Shown piece after piece: positions 62,561 to 64,000 of a DNA stretch of 64,000 nucleotides (its first letter is position 1; each line of letters begins with the position of its first letter). The stretch is from Lingula anatina (Eukaryota; Brachiopoda; Lingulata; Lingulida; Lingulidae): assembly GCF_001039355.2 (NCBI RefSeq), contig NW_019773981.1:545595-609594 (forward strand), in the 5' to 3' direction. The notes under the pieces are model-generated. The model searched no databases. It was not told where the DNA came from and worked only from the letters and a program-made list of their open reading frames with translations. A program made the translations under genes and the position numbers.

Positions 62561-64000
62561 CAATTGAATGAAATGTTGCACCTGATTTATTGAAGAAATA
62601 AATGACCAGTGTTATGTACAATATTGATTCTATCTTAATTAAAGTAGCAGACTACTGCTGATTTATCTTGAATTCAAGTAAACCTTAACTTCGTACAGTG
62701 ACTGAAGACTACCTGTCCTTTAGTTTAAAGGCTGTTTTACAAAAGCTGCTCCAGGTGTGGAGAGATTATATTTCAGTATATGATATATCTCTCATATCAC
62801 AGTTGCTCAAGAGGACATGTTTGATAAGCATTATCTACTCAGGTGGGATTATGCATTCAACAAAGGAATGGCTATTTAATATCAGATCTCAGCAATAGGA
62901 AACAACATCTACTAAACTGTATACTAGTACTTTGGGTTTCACATGATGACTCAACTGAAGGCAGTGATATTTGATTATTATGTTAATCAATGACCATGGC
63001 TCAGTATAACTTCTGTTTTGTTATCACGTCTGCGGCACTGAGCTGCATTCAGAGCTAATCTATAGTGTCAAAATCATCAGTTATTGGTTTTTCTTTCATT
63101 TGCTGTGCAATATAAATGAAATAGTAAAATGTTTCAGTTTTATTTCACTTATACAAATATGTAACTTGCAAGTTGTCTACCAATCATAAGCTTCCATGTT
63201 AAACTTAATGTTAATATCTAAACAAAATATTGCCCTTTAGAAGAAAACTGATATACCTCAGAAAATTGATCGCTAAGGATGTTCCCATAACTTAAAGTAC
63301 GGGATATGGTTAATTGCATTATTTTGCCTAAAGATGTAAATGTTCAGGGTACAATATGTTGCTATGTAAGAAGAGTGCAGTAACAGATGTTTTTTTTTTA
63401 GACTTAAAGATCTATGCACTAACCTAATGCTTAATGACAGCCATTTTTCAAGATTTTTTTCAATATACAAGAACATGAAATCATTGAGTTGAAATAATAC
63501 ACCTAGCACTTGGGATTATGCTTGCATGTTTAATAAGTGCCACAGGGGTGTTCTGATAGATAAGAAAATAAACACTTTGCTGCACTTTTCTACAGGCAGT
63601 GCGAGATATGTAAAATAGATAAAAAGTAGGCTTATTCATATATTTTCTCTAGTTATTGTGGAGCTTAATTACTGTTATTAAATTCAAAATTATGATATAG
63701 TTTTAATATGAAATCAACGTAAGTAATGACAGAATATGAGATTTGTTTATCTGTCAATCTGTAGTATGTAGTTATTTCTTTTCATAATCTTAATATTCAT
63801 TTATTAATTCAAGTAATGGACATCAAATCAAATGTATGTAATGTATTAAATATAGAGAAAAATCTGTATGACAACAAGTAAAAATGTATACCAGGTTGTC
63901 AACTCAGTTAAAAATGTATCAAATGACAGGTGAAATTTATGTTATCACAGTTAAAGTATTATATAATCAGGTAAGGATGTATCTGATTACAGGTAAAAAT
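62561..64000. other. coronin intron to right edge
   Basis: AT-rich sequence with no recognised exon. The next coronin exon, expected to continue the first WD40 blade, is not seen, so this intron probably runs past the window. Confidence 0.6.

Noticed and set aside
62162-62593. 143-codon frame through the second coronin exon
   Set aside because: Only 62201-62317 is exon; the rest is a GTAAGT intron start followed by a dispersed repeat.

Overview
The window is animal nuclear DNA, AT-rich, full of introns and loaded with repeats. All recognisable genes are split into short exons with GT/AG junctions that keep phase. The nuclear receptor is of the HR3/ROR type, with a DNA-binding domain closest to my recollection of protostome HR3. 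Together with the dispersed short repeats, the Penelope-like element and the high allelic divergence, this points to an outbred invertebrate, most likely marine and perhaps a lophotrochozoan such as a mollusc, annelid or brachiopod. The species is an inference. The assembly is a draft: one 350-base N gap, and four single-N joins each flanked by a direct duplication.

Layout. Positions 1-21.8 kb are gene-poor and repeat-rich. They hold one exon encoding a death-effector-like domain (minus, 4027-4305), a possible C-terminal exon (minus, 7132-7269), a TIR element around the N gap (5081-5856), a Penelope-like GIY-YIG nuclease fragment (9707-10293), an old segmental duplication (13.5-14.7 kb against 15.9-17.8 kb) and a possible 3-kb TIR element (18.5-21.5 kb). 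Positions 21.8-36.5 kb hold seven minus-strand exons of HR3/ROR, covering the DNA-binding domain, hinge and start of the ligand-binding domain; the first exon(s) and the rest of the ligand-binding domain are not seen. HR3 introns hold a 964-bp TIR transposon with an exact 5-bp target duplication, a 63-bp palindrome and a 36-bp minisatellite. Positions 36.5-42.2 kb are inflated by false-looking duplications.

Positions 43.4-54.7 kb are the gene-dense part: spermine synthase (plus, 11 exons, 373 aa, complete), RAMAC (minus, 2 exons, 140 aa, complete) and cyclin H (plus, 10 exons, 340 aa, complete). RAMAC and cyclin H start head to head, 532 bp apart. RAMAC activates the mRNA cap methyltransferase, and cyclin H belongs to the TFIIH kinase whose CTD phosphorylation recruits capping enzymes, so a shared promoter would join two consecutive steps of transcript maturation. 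From 59.2 kb to the right edge lies the 5' part of a coronin-2-type actin regulator (plus), with two candidate alternative first exons that both enter the first coronin exon in phase 0.

No rRNA, tRNA, CRISPR or bacterial-type feature was found. Gene models rest on reading splice junctions and comparing protein families from memory; no search was run.
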